A DNA stretch of 64,000 bases, taken from Gnetum montanum (Eukaryota; Streptophyta; Gnetopsida; Gnetales; Gnetaceae). Made by a program: the position numbers and the translations under genes. Below, one piece after another: positions 34,322 through 46,479 of the stretch. Where the stretch lies: positions 881,774 through 945,773 of the forward strand of contig MNCI01011140.1 in assembly GCA_015680685.1 (NCBI GenBank), written 5' to 3'. The notes under the pieces were generated by a model. That model was given only the letters and a program-made list of their open reading frames with translations. It had not been told where the DNA came from and made no database searches. Numbering within the stretch: the stretch's first letter is position 1; the number at the start of each line of letters is the position of its first letter.

Positions 34322-36121
34322 TACCTCCATAACTTACTAAAAACTCATTCTTGAGTTGTAAAAAATGGAAAAAGTTTACAAAAATTATGAGGTGGCTAGA
34401 ATTAAATTGACTATATAATTAACTTTTTGAAAACAATTCAAGTTCCAAATTTTACACAATTTCAAAATAATTTGTCTTTGTACAAAATTTACATCATGAA
34501 AAATTGTTTCAAATGATTAACCTTAAAGAATTGCAATTCATGTAGCATGTGTTCTTTACACTTCTTGAATTGCTACTAAATGACCATATTCTTCTCTTTA
34601 TTGCTTTGGGGATCTGTTGTCTTTTAAACTTGTTTGAGAACCTTTGCATGCACTAGAATATCATGTTCCTAATCATTTTCTTCAAATTTTTCTTAATGTT
34701 GCATAGGTTTTCTCGATCTCTTAGGTGTCATCTACATTAAGGACTAAAAGATCAATGAGTTAACACTTAATTAGAAAGAAGTTATTCATTTTCATATCCA
34801 TATTTTATACTTTCAAGATAATTTTTTTATTATATGACATCATAAATTATCAAATTTGGCAAGAATTTTAACTCCTCTCCCCCATGACTAAATTGCACCT
34901 TTGGTTTATGTTAGTGTGAGATTTATAAAGTATGATATTTTATGTCCATAGGATAAGGTTTGAAAGGAAAAATGAGGACTTTAAGATTAAAATAAGCCAC
35001 ATAGGATCATAAGACATTTCTAATGAAAATGTAACTAATCATTGATAAGAGTTATCTAAGTAGATCCTCTCCATAGTAGGCTCCTACCTTCTTACCCTTG
35101 GATAACCACTAACCAAGATATCCATATACACCATAACAATTAATATTAACAAAAAGCAAAAATCAAAAGAATGTTCATTAGTCATTTACACAAATTCATA
35201 ACATATTACCTTAACATAAAAATATTGATTTATTATAATTTAATGAGGTGGATTGGTAAGAAAGGAAAGGAGAAGTAGGACATGAGGTTCCATGTCCATA
35301 AAGATAATGTGCCCTGTGTATTTACTGTGATTAATTTGAATCACCTAAGCTTTCTATTTAGACTTAATACCAAGTCATATCTCATTAAATGGGATTTGCA
35401 TTTTGTTATTCTCAAAACTACATCCAATAATCAATTGAAAAAGCAACATAGCTACAAGACTATCTTGTTAACTTGTTAGGGGAAATAACATGAAGCATAC
35501 TAGCTTAGTAGTTAATTAATTAAAATTTTATCTTGGATCATTGATCAATGATACACCTTCAAACACATATCATAAGCCTTTCTAGTCATATGTTGAGGCT
35601 AGTTCCAATAATGTTTCTTAATAGAGGTGTACCTTAGAATATGAGTCACATGACCTTCTAGTGATATATTAAGAGGTTAGGCTTTCATTTATCCACCACC
35701 CTTCCAGGACCCTACCTTGATAGAATGAGCATTGAGCCTCTAGGTAATAATCCTTTTTAAATCTATTAATTACTTGATAAGGATCTACCTTTAAACATAA
35801 GTTACATGCTTACCAAGCAAGGTTTTTTTTAAGATTTATTTCCCTTTTTATCTCTTTATATCTCATAGTCCAAGTACTTATGCACTAAAATAATAGATCC
35901 TAAGATAATGCCTAGAGAAGCCATGAAATTTCTTTGATTTCATACCATTTTCTATTCTTCCTTGGTTCTTTCTTATTACTTTTGTGTTTAATGATTGTGA
36001 ATTTCATTAAATCTTTAGGATTATAAGGACCACATTATGCTCATTGCAATAACCTCTTACTAATGAATGATGGAATGGTAAATGAAGTGGTCTCACTAAT
36101 CATCATAAATGTAATACTTCT
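34322..36121 (-). other. B 3' internal region, unit 2, noncoding
   Basis: Collinear with 5979-7783. On the minus strand it carries the pre-PPT block next to the LTR and post-pol spacer sequence further right. No conserved protein frame. It continues beyond the E2 insertion at 50265-50370. Confidence 0.6.
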
Positions 36122-36761
36122 TGATAAAGTCAAGTTTTTCAAGGACTACGATATTGGATATACGATATTGTAGCACTAGCTACATTATTGTATATGCAAT
36201 ATCGCGAGATGCATGCCAACTTATAAACACAACACTTAGGTGTAGGGATCTGCATAAATTTTCATTCCATAGTAGCATAACTCTTGTAGTTTATTTTCAT
36301 GATTTTAGTTCTAAGTAGTTAGAAGTGTGAATACCCATAGTGTAGTATGATGTAGTATACAAAGTCTTTACTTAAGCATCTTGTACTTAGGCACAAGTGT
36401 GACCAACAATACAAATCGAGCTATTTCATACTATTAAAGCATTCTCCTAGTTTATTATTTTATTGAGAATAATGTTTACTATTTTCTTAGTTAATGTTTA
36501 CTTTTTCATGCATTTTACCATTACTATTGTTAAGCAAAATTAGTACACTTGATCTCGAGTACTTAAGTGTACTTGCTTGATAATCTAATAGTGCTATCAC
36601 TTGATTTGCCTAATAGTGAAGTACTTAGTAATCCTAGTAGTAGTTACACAAAGCCCAGGGTGTGTATGGAAGATCAAGATCGGATACTCATTGCCTTGGG
36701 AAAGAATAGATTTGTTTACTATTTTAGTTAGACTTTGATGAGACGCGATTTACACTAGGCC

Positions 36762-36833
36762 GCGATATCGCGTACGCGATATCGCAGCCGTCGCGATATC
36801 GCATCCCATGCGATATCGCGTACACGATATCGC
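36762..36833. repeat. Array of five GCGATATCGC palindromes in U3
   Basis: Perfect 10-bp palindromes GCGATATCGC start at 36762, 36776, 36793 and 36810. A fifth at 36824 has A as its first base. Spacings are 14, 17, 17 and 14 bp. The array ends 15 bp before the TATA box, the place of a proximal promoter or enhancer. Confidence 0.9.
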
Positions 36834-36848
36834 ATCCCGCCGCCATAT

Positions 36849-36857
36849 CTATAAATA
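36849..36857 (+). promoter_or_regulatory. TATA box of the solo LTR
   Basis: CTATAAATA followed by a GC-richer segment (GAGGCGGC). The same box is conserved in all LTRs of the family in this window and marks the U3/R border region. Confidence 0.8.
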
Positions 36858-37023
36858 AGAGGCGGCACTCCCTTCATTTCCCAATCCTGGCTAGTGTAGC
36901 GAAGCTCTGGCAGATTGATCACTCCAGAGTTAGAATTTTTCCCCATGTGCCCGCAGTAGGAGTCCTAGAGTGAACGGCTCTTTATTCGAGCAACTTGTAA
37001 CCTGAACCCAAGTTGTGTACGAC

Positions 37024-37029
37024 AATAAA
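37024..37029 (+). terminator. LTR polyadenylation signal
   Basis: AATAAA in the context GACAATAAAGATGAAC, 175 bp after the TATA box. The same AATAAAGATGAGC-like block is present in E1, E2, E3 and E4 at about the same distance. It would end the element's transcript. Confidence 0.7.
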
Positions 37030-37105
37030 GATGAACTTGATTGGATAAACCTTGCAGCACGTGGTTTCATTTATTGCTTTCATTTCCTGCTTTCCTAGTG
37101 CGTTC

Positions 37106-37425
37106 AAGTACGACTTGATTACGAGCGTCTACGGACGTGTACGGCTAGTCAAGGAATCGGCTGCTTGACGCAATGCATGAGTACGACTCAATTACGAGCA
37201 TTGGATGCTTGGTAACCCAGTAGCGTATTCCAGGATTCTGCGCTTGGTAACTCCCGGGTCTAATGTGTACGGCTAGTTGAGGAATCGGCTGCTCATTGCT
37301 AGGCTAGATCGTGTGATAAGTACGACTTAGTTACGAGCACCCACGGGTGTGTACGGCTGGCTAAGGAATCGGCTGCTTATCACACGTAGGCTAAATAGGT
37401 GCCTCAGTACGACCACTTCGAGCAC
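37106..37425 (+). repeat. Imperfect tandem repeat in U5 of the solo LTR
   Basis: Units start with AGTACGACTTGATTACGAGC-like sequence at 37106, 37179 and 37318, with a partial one at 37405. Each full unit later has GTGTACGGCTAGTCAAGGAA followed by TCGGCTGCT. Other LTRs of the family carry just one partial AGTACGA-C-CTTTGAGCA block, so the amplification is specific to this subfamily. Confidence 0.8.
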
Positions 37426-38065
37426 TTGCGTTACGTGTGGCGATCCCAGTAACGATTAGCGTTTGGTAAGCTGCAGTTGCATAGTTCAGGGTGTGTCCGG
37501 CAAGTGGGAACGGATGCTGACGCTAGTTAATTTAGACTTAGATCTTAGTTAGAGTTAGTTTAGTTTTCTCAACCCTTTCTCCTGGTAGCATAGAAGATAA
37601 GCCGAAAATACCAAAAAAATCACATACCTCAGACTTGCTTAACCATACACCGTGACACATACAAGCAAGCCTGGGAAGACAACGAACGATTAACCCCAAG
37701 TGTTTCTTGTGGCGTTAAGGCATTTAGTCTACGGAGTTCGACCGGATCGCGCGTGCACGCTCGTATTCGTATGGTGGAGTGTAGGGGTACCTCGCCACTC
37801 ATCAGACTTAGATTTAGAAACTCTTTCTACTTCACCATGTTCACAAGGAGTAATAATGGCCCTGCAACATTAGTCATCATATACCTCACTGTGAGCTAAA
37901 CCATACATGTAAACTTCACTATCTCCATGTGGAAAGACAATAGTCACAAACTTAAATCAATTACTAGCATAATCACATTGCCTTGTTCATGGATTATAAT
38001 TTGGTTGCACGTGAAACTCTTGTGACTTGTATGGTTGGGTGTTGGATTGCTCCACTACTTATCAT

Positions 38066-38083
38066 TGGCGTTGTTGCTAGGTA
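38066..38083 (+). promoter_or_regulatory. Primer-binding site of E2 unit 2, tRNA-Asp type
   Basis: TGGCGTTGTTGCTAGGTA, one base after the LTR. It differs from the tRNA-Asp complement mostly by C to T changes. Confidence 0.8.
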
Positions 38084-38217
38084 CTAGTCAATGTATGCTA
38101 ATTAATTGATTTTACAAAGTTTTTTGTATCAAAACTCAATGTTAAAATTCATAACTCTAGAATAAGCACACTTAAACAAACGTCTTAAACCATAACATGG
38201 CTTTAAAAAATAATATA

Positions 38218-40600
38218 ATGTCACTTGCAAGGAACCACAAAGAAGCAATGATAGAATCGCCGAAGAAGAAGAATGGGAGATGCCAATGCAAATAAGAATT
38301 ACTTATGCTAAAACTAATTCTTATCATCTAGATTTTAATTTGATCTTCCATCAATATAGACAAATGAGATGAAGAGACATGCAAGGAAACATAATCCTAC
38401 CTCCAGAACATGCAACACTTAGGATGCTCCAAACTATCTTAAGGGGAATTCATTTGGACCAAATTTAGCAAGGGTATCATATGACTCATTACATGACAAG
38501 ACCCTATGAACCCACAAAGGAGCAAATGAGGAAACATGCTACTATGGAAATCAAACATGTACACAACAAAGGGAAGTAGGTCAACATTTCCATTGTCTTA
38601 GAAGAACTTGATGCTAATGAATTCATCATAGAACAACTCCACCAAAATTCTGAAGAGCCTTCAAAAACACCTATCATCATACTTGAGAAACATAGAAAAG
38701 TCTAACTTCATTTCACTCTACCAGACAACTAGAAGGGACGTTGCTGACTCAAAGTGTAAGCAAGACTCAAGGCCAAGAGTTTCTGTTGGGCCTTACAAAG
38801 GAGAACATAGGAGTCATTAAAGGAGAAAAGGTTGGCATGATTCTCCTACTACCTCATCTACCTTATCACAATCATTGGTGGACTTTGATAGAAGAAGATA
38901 CAGGTACCGAGATTATGATAGAGAAGAAAAAAGGACTTATGACCATCATGACCATCATTCAAAACATTCTGATTTAGAAGATGAAGGATATGAACAAAGA
39001 AGATGAAGGGACTGAAGAAAGGATTGTGAAAGGGATGAGCACAAAAGGGGCATAGCTGCAACACAGCACATGAACATGATTATGATGATGAATCCCTGAT
39101 GACAACTTATAGCATGATAAACATCCAAGAATTTGTACACATACCAACTAGGCACATGATGGATAGTTGTATCAAATGGCTCGACATGAATAACATGCCA
39201 AGATTTGAAGGTGGTTATGATGCTAATAAATAACACCATTCTCCAAGCTTTCTACAATGCCTGCACCCTACAAAATATTGAAAGCAACTGGAAAAAGTTG
39301 AAATCATTCCTAAGAACACTTGTGAAAGAGGTAGAGAGCTGGTACAAATCACTCAAACCTGAATCAATCAAAAGATGGATTATCATACTAAAGATCTTCA
39401 ACGATAAGTACCAAACCTACTCATGGATGTCTAACTTAAGGAAACAAATCCAAGGATGGAAGAAAGGGACTCATGAAACCCTTGATGTGGTAATGGGCAG
39501 ATACTATTCACTACTGCATAGATGCCTAGGCCATGGATTCTCATAGCAGGAGAAACTAAGGCACATTGTAGATGGGTTCCAAAACAAGACCAAAGAGACA
39601 CTTGGGATTTATGCCCAAGGTCTATTATCTAATGTGACTACCCATCAAATCTAGAGAATAATTGATTAAGTGGCCAAGGAATAAGGTGAATTATGAAAGA
39701 GAGAATTAATTGAAGAGTATAGTAGATCCCCATCTATCAAGAAAAGGCATGCATGAGTTTGTAACACATAGCAGGATGAGACCTTTGATCAGGTAATTCA
39801 AAAGAAAATACTGCTGATCCAAAAATCTATCGCCGATGTAGCAACACATGTAGCAAAAATGTGGGACTCAGTCAATGAGAGATGTATAGTAGCCCTAAAG
39901 ATTATGGAGGAGAGAGTAGATAGGGCCTTTGGAAAAGGCAAAGACAAGGAAAAGAAGAAAGATTTTAGACAAAAGGGAAAAGTGGTTTCAGTGGTTAAGT
40001 GTTTAGACACAAGCTCCGCCGATGAGGAAGGATGCGCGATGTGTCAATACAAACATCCCAAAAGATGTTGTCCAATAATGGCACATTTACAGGAGATAGG
40101 ATCATATGCATTAAATCCTAGATTTATTAAAAAGTAGATGCCCAAAAAGTTACCTTGTCCTCAAGATAACTACAGGAGAAATTTCCAACCCACATACTAT
40201 CCCAATGGAGCTTTGCCATTGCCATAAGAACAATAATATCAACAATGACAATAACCCCAATCATGGGTCATGCCACCACCTCACCAACAATATCCATATA
40301 GGTAGCCAAATCCATATGGATATTTTGTACAACATCCAATCTCTCTTGGTAATGTTGTTTTCCAAACTCCACGATACTACCTGACAATGTACCATAAACC
40401 AACATTGCCAAGAACAAATCCAAATCCATACATGCATTCATTAGCAATTGGTTCAAATCAACACCTAAATCCTTTACCACCAATGCCACCCCCTAGCATG
40501 TTGGGGGAACTACCACCACAACTATAGCAAAATAATGCAACCAAGGTAGTTAGCTTATAACAGAAGGTGATTACCTGTGAATCAACCTAGCAAATGAATG
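38218..40600 (+). pseudogene. gag of E2 unit 2, decayed
   Basis: I chose the ATG at 38218 (MSLARNHKE) by position after the PBS and by similarity to other gag starts. The N-terminal conserved block lies at 38290-38700. An R/D/H-rich linker near 38890-39060 follows. The core is at 39120-39700, with IQEFVHIPT, DMNNMPRFEGG and an open stretch 39205-39546 (EVESWYKSLKPESIKRW, MGRYYSLLHRCLGHGF). This resembles the capsid region of plant Ty3/gypsy gag. An open segment at 39859-40137 holds a zinc-knuckle-like CAMCQYKHPKRC (C-x2-C-x3-H-x3-C, shorter than the classic spacing). The C-terminal part to 40600 is rich in N, P, H and Q. Several stops interrupt the frame. Confidence 0.8.
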
Positions 40601-43600
40601 TTCTTTTGAATGAGCCCTAGAAGGATTCAACAGATGGGGAATACATCTACTTTCACCCCATCTACATCAAATCCTCCTCAACACAACAACCTTCTATCTT
40701 CATCAAATCCAAATGTGACAATTGTCATGCTTACTCAAATGATTGCTCATGGATAAAGGTAGGGGCTCTTCCACACAAGTAAATTGATCCAAGAAGCCCC
40801 TTAGTTTATCTCCAAATAGAAAGGAAAAAATCATGCAAAGCTATATTTGATTGCAAGTTAGGAATGAATCTAATCTCACAAGATATATATCAAGCTTGGA
40901 ATCTATCGCCACTAAAGAAGAGTAACATCTAGTTAGAGCTTGTGAACTAGCCAATCACAATTCCACTAGATTGAGTGGACGATGTGATTACAACCATCGA
41001 TGATTGGTCCTACCCTATAGATTTTCTAGTCATTCATATGGAAAAAATAAATGGGAATTTCTAATTATTATGGTAAGAGATTGGATTATCACTATTGAAA
41101 CTAATCTTGGAATTCATGACTTGTCCTTGGAGATTTCCATGTAAGATAAAGCCAACATCATACAAAGATGAAGAGTTCCATGTATCACATAAAACAATAA
41201 TGGATGCAATTGCATGAAAATAATATGGGCTATCAGATGAGATGAAACCAAAGCATGTAATAAATGTGTAAAAGAGGTATGTATGCAAAATTATCTATAT
41301 GTGGCAACCACATAGTAAGAAGGCACCTAGTGGCTGATCACAAATGAAGATACACAAACCTACAAGTACATGGAACCAAAGGAATAAATTATTAGTTCCT
41401 ACATTGAAGAGAATAATAAATTAGAGCAAGGGAAAGGCACTTCCACCTACAAACAAATCATGAAGAAGAGATAGACTAGGGATGGTTGGAGATTCCAAAC
41501 ACTATGGAACTAGATTTATTAGAACTGAAGGCCCTACAGGCAACATTGAAATATGCATTTTTAAAAAATAAGAAGCTAATAATAATCAATGACACTTTGA
41601 AAGAATAACAAAAAAGGAAGTTGTTGGAAGTTATTAACAGATGGCCTACTACATTTGTGTGGTCTTATGATGAGATCACAAGAATTAATCCAAGAATCTA
41701 TCAACACTGAATATACATTGATCCATTAATCAAGCCATGATGCCAACAATAATAAAGGCTCAATTCTAAACTCAAAGAAGTAGTCAAGCAAGAGTTTGAG
41801 AAATTGCTAAAGATAAGAATCATCTATTTTATTGTAGATAGTGAATGGGTTAGTCTCTTAGTGATTTTTTTAGAGGAGGACAGATAGCAAGTTTGCATTG
41901 ACTTCTGAATGTTGAACGCTACTACATTCAAGGATCACTTTCCTCTGTCATTTGTTGATAAAATCCTTGACATCATTGCAGGACATCAATAATATAGTTT
42001 TCTAGATGGATACAGTGGATACAATTCAGTCTGCATTGCACTTGAGAACTAGGAGAAAACAATTTTCGCCAATCCATGGAAAGAATTTAGCTACAAGTAG
42101 ATGCCATTTGGTCTTTACAATGTGCCTACCACGTTCTAGAGACTACTACTTAGCATCTTCCAAAAGCAAATTGGAAATTACATAGAAGTGTTTATGGATG
42201 ATTTTTCAATGTATGAGCTAGATTTGAAACAAGCATTAGATCAGGTAGAGCATGTATTGAAAAGATGTGTCGAAACCAAACTAAAGCTCAATTGGAAAAA
42301 GAGCCAAACTAAAGCTTAATTGGCAAAAGAGCCATCTAATGGTCCAGGTAGGTATAATGTTGGGACATAAAATCTCTTAAAAAAGGTATTAAGGTAGATC
42401 CTAAAAAGATTAGAGCCATCCATAATATCACTCAAAGGCCACAAATAGTAAAAGATATGAGATCATTCTTAGGCCACATGGGATATTACAGAAGATTCAT
42501 AGAAACATTTTCGAAGATAGCCATATCACTCATGGAACTTATGAAGAAGGATGCATCCTTTGAAAGCACATAGTCATGTGAAAAGACATTCGAAGCTTTA
42601 AAGTAAAAACTATTGGAGATACCAATCCTAGAAGCTATGGATTGGTCAAGACCTTTTCATATCATGACCAATGCTTCCAACTATGCACTTAGTAAAATAC
42701 TAACATAATTAGATGATCAAAAGAGACCTTACTAAATACATTGTGCTAGTAAAAGCATCATTGGAGCACAATGAAACTACACCACAACAATAAAGGAGTT
42801 TATGGCTATGGTGTATGTGCTTGAGAAGTTCAAACATTACATGCTCATATATAAAATCTACGTCCATACTGATCATAGTGCCATCTGATTTCTTATGAAC
42901 AAACTAGTAGTCAATCCCAAAGTGATAAGATGGCTTGTAATTTTACAATAATTCAATATCATGATTATCAACAAAAAGAAAATAGAAAATGTGATAGCCA
43001 ATCATCTATCAAGGCTAAGATGGAATTCTAAATTGAGAAAAACCTTTATCAAACCAATTTTCCAATGAAGATCTATTTACTAAAATAGTAAAGGCTTTAA
43101 ATTTAATAAGAAAACCATGAACCACAAAATATCTAACATTTCTATCAACACAAGATCTCCCTGCTTTATGGAGCAAGAAACAACATGAGTAATTCCTTCA
43201 TAGAGCAAGATAATATATGGAAATAAATGATAATCTATACAAGATCTATGCATATGGGCTCATCAAATGGTGTGTGCTAGACTATGACTAACATAGAGTC
43301 TTACAGTACATCCATGAAGGCCCATGTGGTGATCATTATGTAGAATGTAGAACGGCACTCAACTTGATGATGGTAGGCTACTTTTGGCCTACCTTGTTCA
43401 TAGATGCCCATACTTTTGCATGATATTGTAAGTGAAGACAAGGAGATGGAGAAGTTATAGCTAGATATAAAGGGTCACAACACTAGATACAACCACTTGA
43501 ACCTTTTGACATATGGGGAATTGATTTTATGGGGTTCATAACACTAATGTCAAATGAAAAAGGACACATCATTGTGACTGTGGATTACTATACGAAATGA

Positions 43601-44345
43601 ATAGATGTAGTAGTAGTAAAAAAATGTGTAGCAAAGATAGCTACCAAATTCTTCCAACAACACATGGTGAATAGATTCAGAGTACCACAAATACTCATAT
43701 TAGACAATGGAACTCACTTCACTGGGACTACATTCAAAAAGCTCATGCAACAACTTGGGATGAACCATAAGCTAACAACATAATATCATTCCCAAGAGAA
43801 TGGTCAAGCTAAAGTGACTAACTGTGAAATTACTAGGATACGTACTAGAACTATTAGTAGGTTTAGAAGGGACTTGAGCACTAAAATGAATGATGCTTTA
43901 TGGACCTATAAGACATCCTAGAAACTACCTATAGGATACTCACCATATGAGCTAGTTTATGGCAAGTTTTCAATGCTTCCAATCTAGGTAGAGCTCTACA
44001 CTCTAGCTACTACTAGTGAAATTGACCTTGACTTGAGCTTAGCCAAATGAAAATGTCTTGTGAATTTGAATCTTTTAGATGAGAACAATCTTATAGCACT
44101 CATGAGTAATGAAGTCCATAAACATTACTCCAAACTTAGGCACGATACAAAGATAAGGCACGTAACTATACCACCCGGTGATAAGGTCCTTTACTATTAT
44201 CCTAATCATCTACCCCAAAAAGCTAAATTTCAAACACTCTGGAAGGGACCATACATTGTCCAAGCCACTTATCCATCTGGTGACTTACATATCTACCATC
44301 CATCTCATCCAAATAGGCACATTCTTGTCAACAACCAATAAGTTA
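40600..44345 (+). pseudogene. pol of E2 unit 2 (protease, RT, RNase H, integrase), decayed
   Basis: The protease remnant lies near 40770-40960, where DCKLGMNLI stands at the usual DSGA-NL position. RT has FLDGYSGYN (near 42000), a MPFGLYNVPTTF block (42101-42136) and an intact catalytic FMDD (42191-42202). VRSFLGHMGYYRRF-like sequence is near 42460. RNase H shows DASNYAL-like and VHTDHSAI blocks (42660-42890). Integrase has its H/C-rich start near 43310-43440, GIDFMGF near 43517, ILDNGTHF near 43700 (second Asp kept) and QAKVTN, where the catalytic Glu is Lys. It ends with an open GPY module (44060-44341; LWKGPYIVQ). A 28-bp tandem duplication (42276-42303/42304-42331) shifts the frame. RT wording is Athila-like. 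Confidence 0.88.
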
Positions 44346-46479
44346 AATTCTATTGTGAATATTCCAAAGAATTTATCCAGTCCACCCAATAGTCCTCTAT
44401 GTATTCTATCTTCTATTTAACTGATTCTAATGATAGTCATGGAGGTGTCAATTTGGAGCTATATGTAATTTATTGAATTTTTTCTTTTCTTTTTATTTTT
44501 CACATTTTTTGACATTTTCTCATTCTTTTATACTTTTTCATTTCTTAAATTTTTTATAATCTTTAATATTTTTTTAATTATTTAGTGATTTTTCATTCTT
44601 TAACATTTTTCATTCTTTACATCTTTTCCCATTCTTCCGATATTTTTCATACTTTATTTCATGACCTTTGTAAATAATTTTAATTATTAATAAAATAAAA
44701 TAAGAATAAGGTAAGGTGTAGTCCAATAAAGTGAAGATCTCTCTATGTTATCAACTCATAAGGGACTGGTTATTTGAATAGTGAGACTACAACATTCATC
44801 TATCCATTCCATTAATAAGAGGTTTTTACCATGGGCATAATGATATTCTTCCCATCATAAAACTGACAACAAATTTGTGATCATTATGCCTATAGTAACA
44901 AGAGAAGGACCACGTGGGAATGTAAAGAATGTGACATTAAGAGGATTTTTGGACTCTCTTGGATTACTTCTATTAGTTTTATCTTGTTGCTTAGGTTGTA
45001 TTATATTCTTGTAGATCTAACGAAAAATGAAAGTAAGAGTAAAATAAGTGTTGCCTCACCATGTCACTAGAAAGACATGTTACCCATGCCTGAAGGTAGG
45101 TGGATTCTTGAGAATTTTAGAAAAATAATAAGTGTAATGAATAAAATCCTCCCTTGGACAATATGCCAAGTGATAATACTCATAGCAATAGTGGTAGTCT
45201 CACAATTATAATTCCAAGAGATGAGACAATGCAGTGTCCCTAAAATGTGGCATGGACTTGGTTTGAATCTTGGACAGAAAGGCCCATGATTACTTTAACA
45301 ACTAATAAAACATAATAATTCATTGTGCCTATGGTATGATACCTCACATCCTGATTTCTGCAATCCCTTCTCCATCCATTTCATCTCAATGTATGAATGA
45401 TTATAACTTGTGATTTTTTGTAACATAGCGTAATCTTCCACATTTGTTGGTACTAACATGTGTGTTTTGCGTAATAGGTATGCATTATATTCAACTCCTT
45501 AAGTGCCTAAGGACACTTCTAGATGTCGTTATACAAGGGAATTAAGGGTTGGAACCTGCTTTGGGGAGGACCCACTTGTATAATTATTGTATCTTATACT
45601 TACCAAGCGATTCCACATCATCTTGAGCCTTCCAACACCAATAAACATCAATAAAAACTTCCCATATCATTCACCTATCCATTCCAACAACATGAACCCA
45701 TTTCCCTTCCCATCCATCTTATCAACACTTCATGAACTTTCATGGTCCAAGATTCCTTCTTTATGAAATTTCTATGCCAAATTCTTAAAAAATATGCATC
45801 ATCTATAGCCCAAGAGCCTCTAAACATTCTTTCTACCTTTCAAACATTCAAAATGATTCATTTTTCATCCTCAAAAGTTATCGAAAAATGTGAATTTTTG
45901 GCTTATAAAATCTATACATAGGTGAACACTTAGTGAATTTTTTCACATTTCACATCTAAAGCATAGGAAAATTTTTTCATTTTTCTTCTATGATTTGAGA
46001 TCTAAACTCCTAGCCTTCCCAAGCCATAACTTGCACACTATCACTTTGATTTTTGTGACTTTCAAATCTATCTGATCTCGAAGTACTCATCTTAGTTGTG
46101 GGAGATGCTAGTGAAGAACATCTGAGCAAGTTTTTTAAAATCTCTAACGTCAAAAGGTATTATAAGGGTAAGTTTCAAGGAAAGTAACAATAATTTAAAA
46201 AAAATCACTCATATTAAGGAAAAAAAACTTTAATAGGACTCCTAATCAACCATACCAATTATCTTAAGCCTTAGAAAAGTGCTAATGGGGTTACTTTTTG
46301 AAAATTTCCAAACTTTGTAATCATAATTAACTAAGAACTTAATGTAACTAAGGGTATGAGTAAGGTATATAACTGTTAAGAATTTATGAGGAAATTTTAG
46401 TAACTCCAAACCCTTGATTGATTGTAAATGGTTCCAAAGAGAGGAGCATAAGGTAACCTTCCACAACCAACAAGCAAGA
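44346..46479 (+). other. Post-pol spacer and noncoding leader of ORF3, E2 unit 2
   Basis: The T-rich tract (44465-44660) and the following noncoding segment are collinear with 13561-15640. The open stretch at 44178-44420 is a shadow of the integrase end. One GACATGTTACCC block is present near 45072. Confidence 0.65.
45903..45911 (+). promoter_or_regulatory. TATA-like box before ORF3, E2 unit 2
   Basis: TTATAAAAT at the place of 15141 in unit 1, about 570 bp before ORF3. Confidence 0.35.

Larger units (their letters stand above)
36736..37804 (+). mobile_element. Young solo LTR, CpG-rich
   Basis: A single 1069-bp LTR begins TGATGAGACGCG and ends GCCACTCATCA. The perfect target duplication GACTT (36731-36735 and 37805-37809) brackets it. 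Removing it restores the host LTR sequence as seen at 8385-8400. It is related to the other LTRs in its TATA, poly(A) and end blocks. Unlike them it keeps dozens of CG dinucleotides and so has hardly decayed. A solo LTR arises by recombination between the two LTRs of one element. The 63-aa open stretch at 36755-36946 on the minus strand is a by-product of the palindromic repeats. Confidence 0.95.
36122..38064 (+). repeat. 5' LTR of E2 unit 2, split by a solo LTR
   Basis: The LTR is 869 bp without the insertion (36736-37804 plus the GACTT duplication). U3 has GATATTGGATATACGATATT-like motifs and AATATCGCGAG before a damaged TATA box (TTATAAACA near 36222). It ends ACTTATCA at 38064. Confidence 0.88.

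Noticed and set aside
36755-36946. 63-aa ORF inside the solo LTR, minus strand
   Set aside because: Created by the palindrome array (repeated RYRVRDIA); not a protein gene.
44178-44420. 80-aa ORF after integrase (and its match at 13318-13560)
   Set aside because: It overlaps the integrase C-terminal module in another frame; the other frame carries the known GPY motif.
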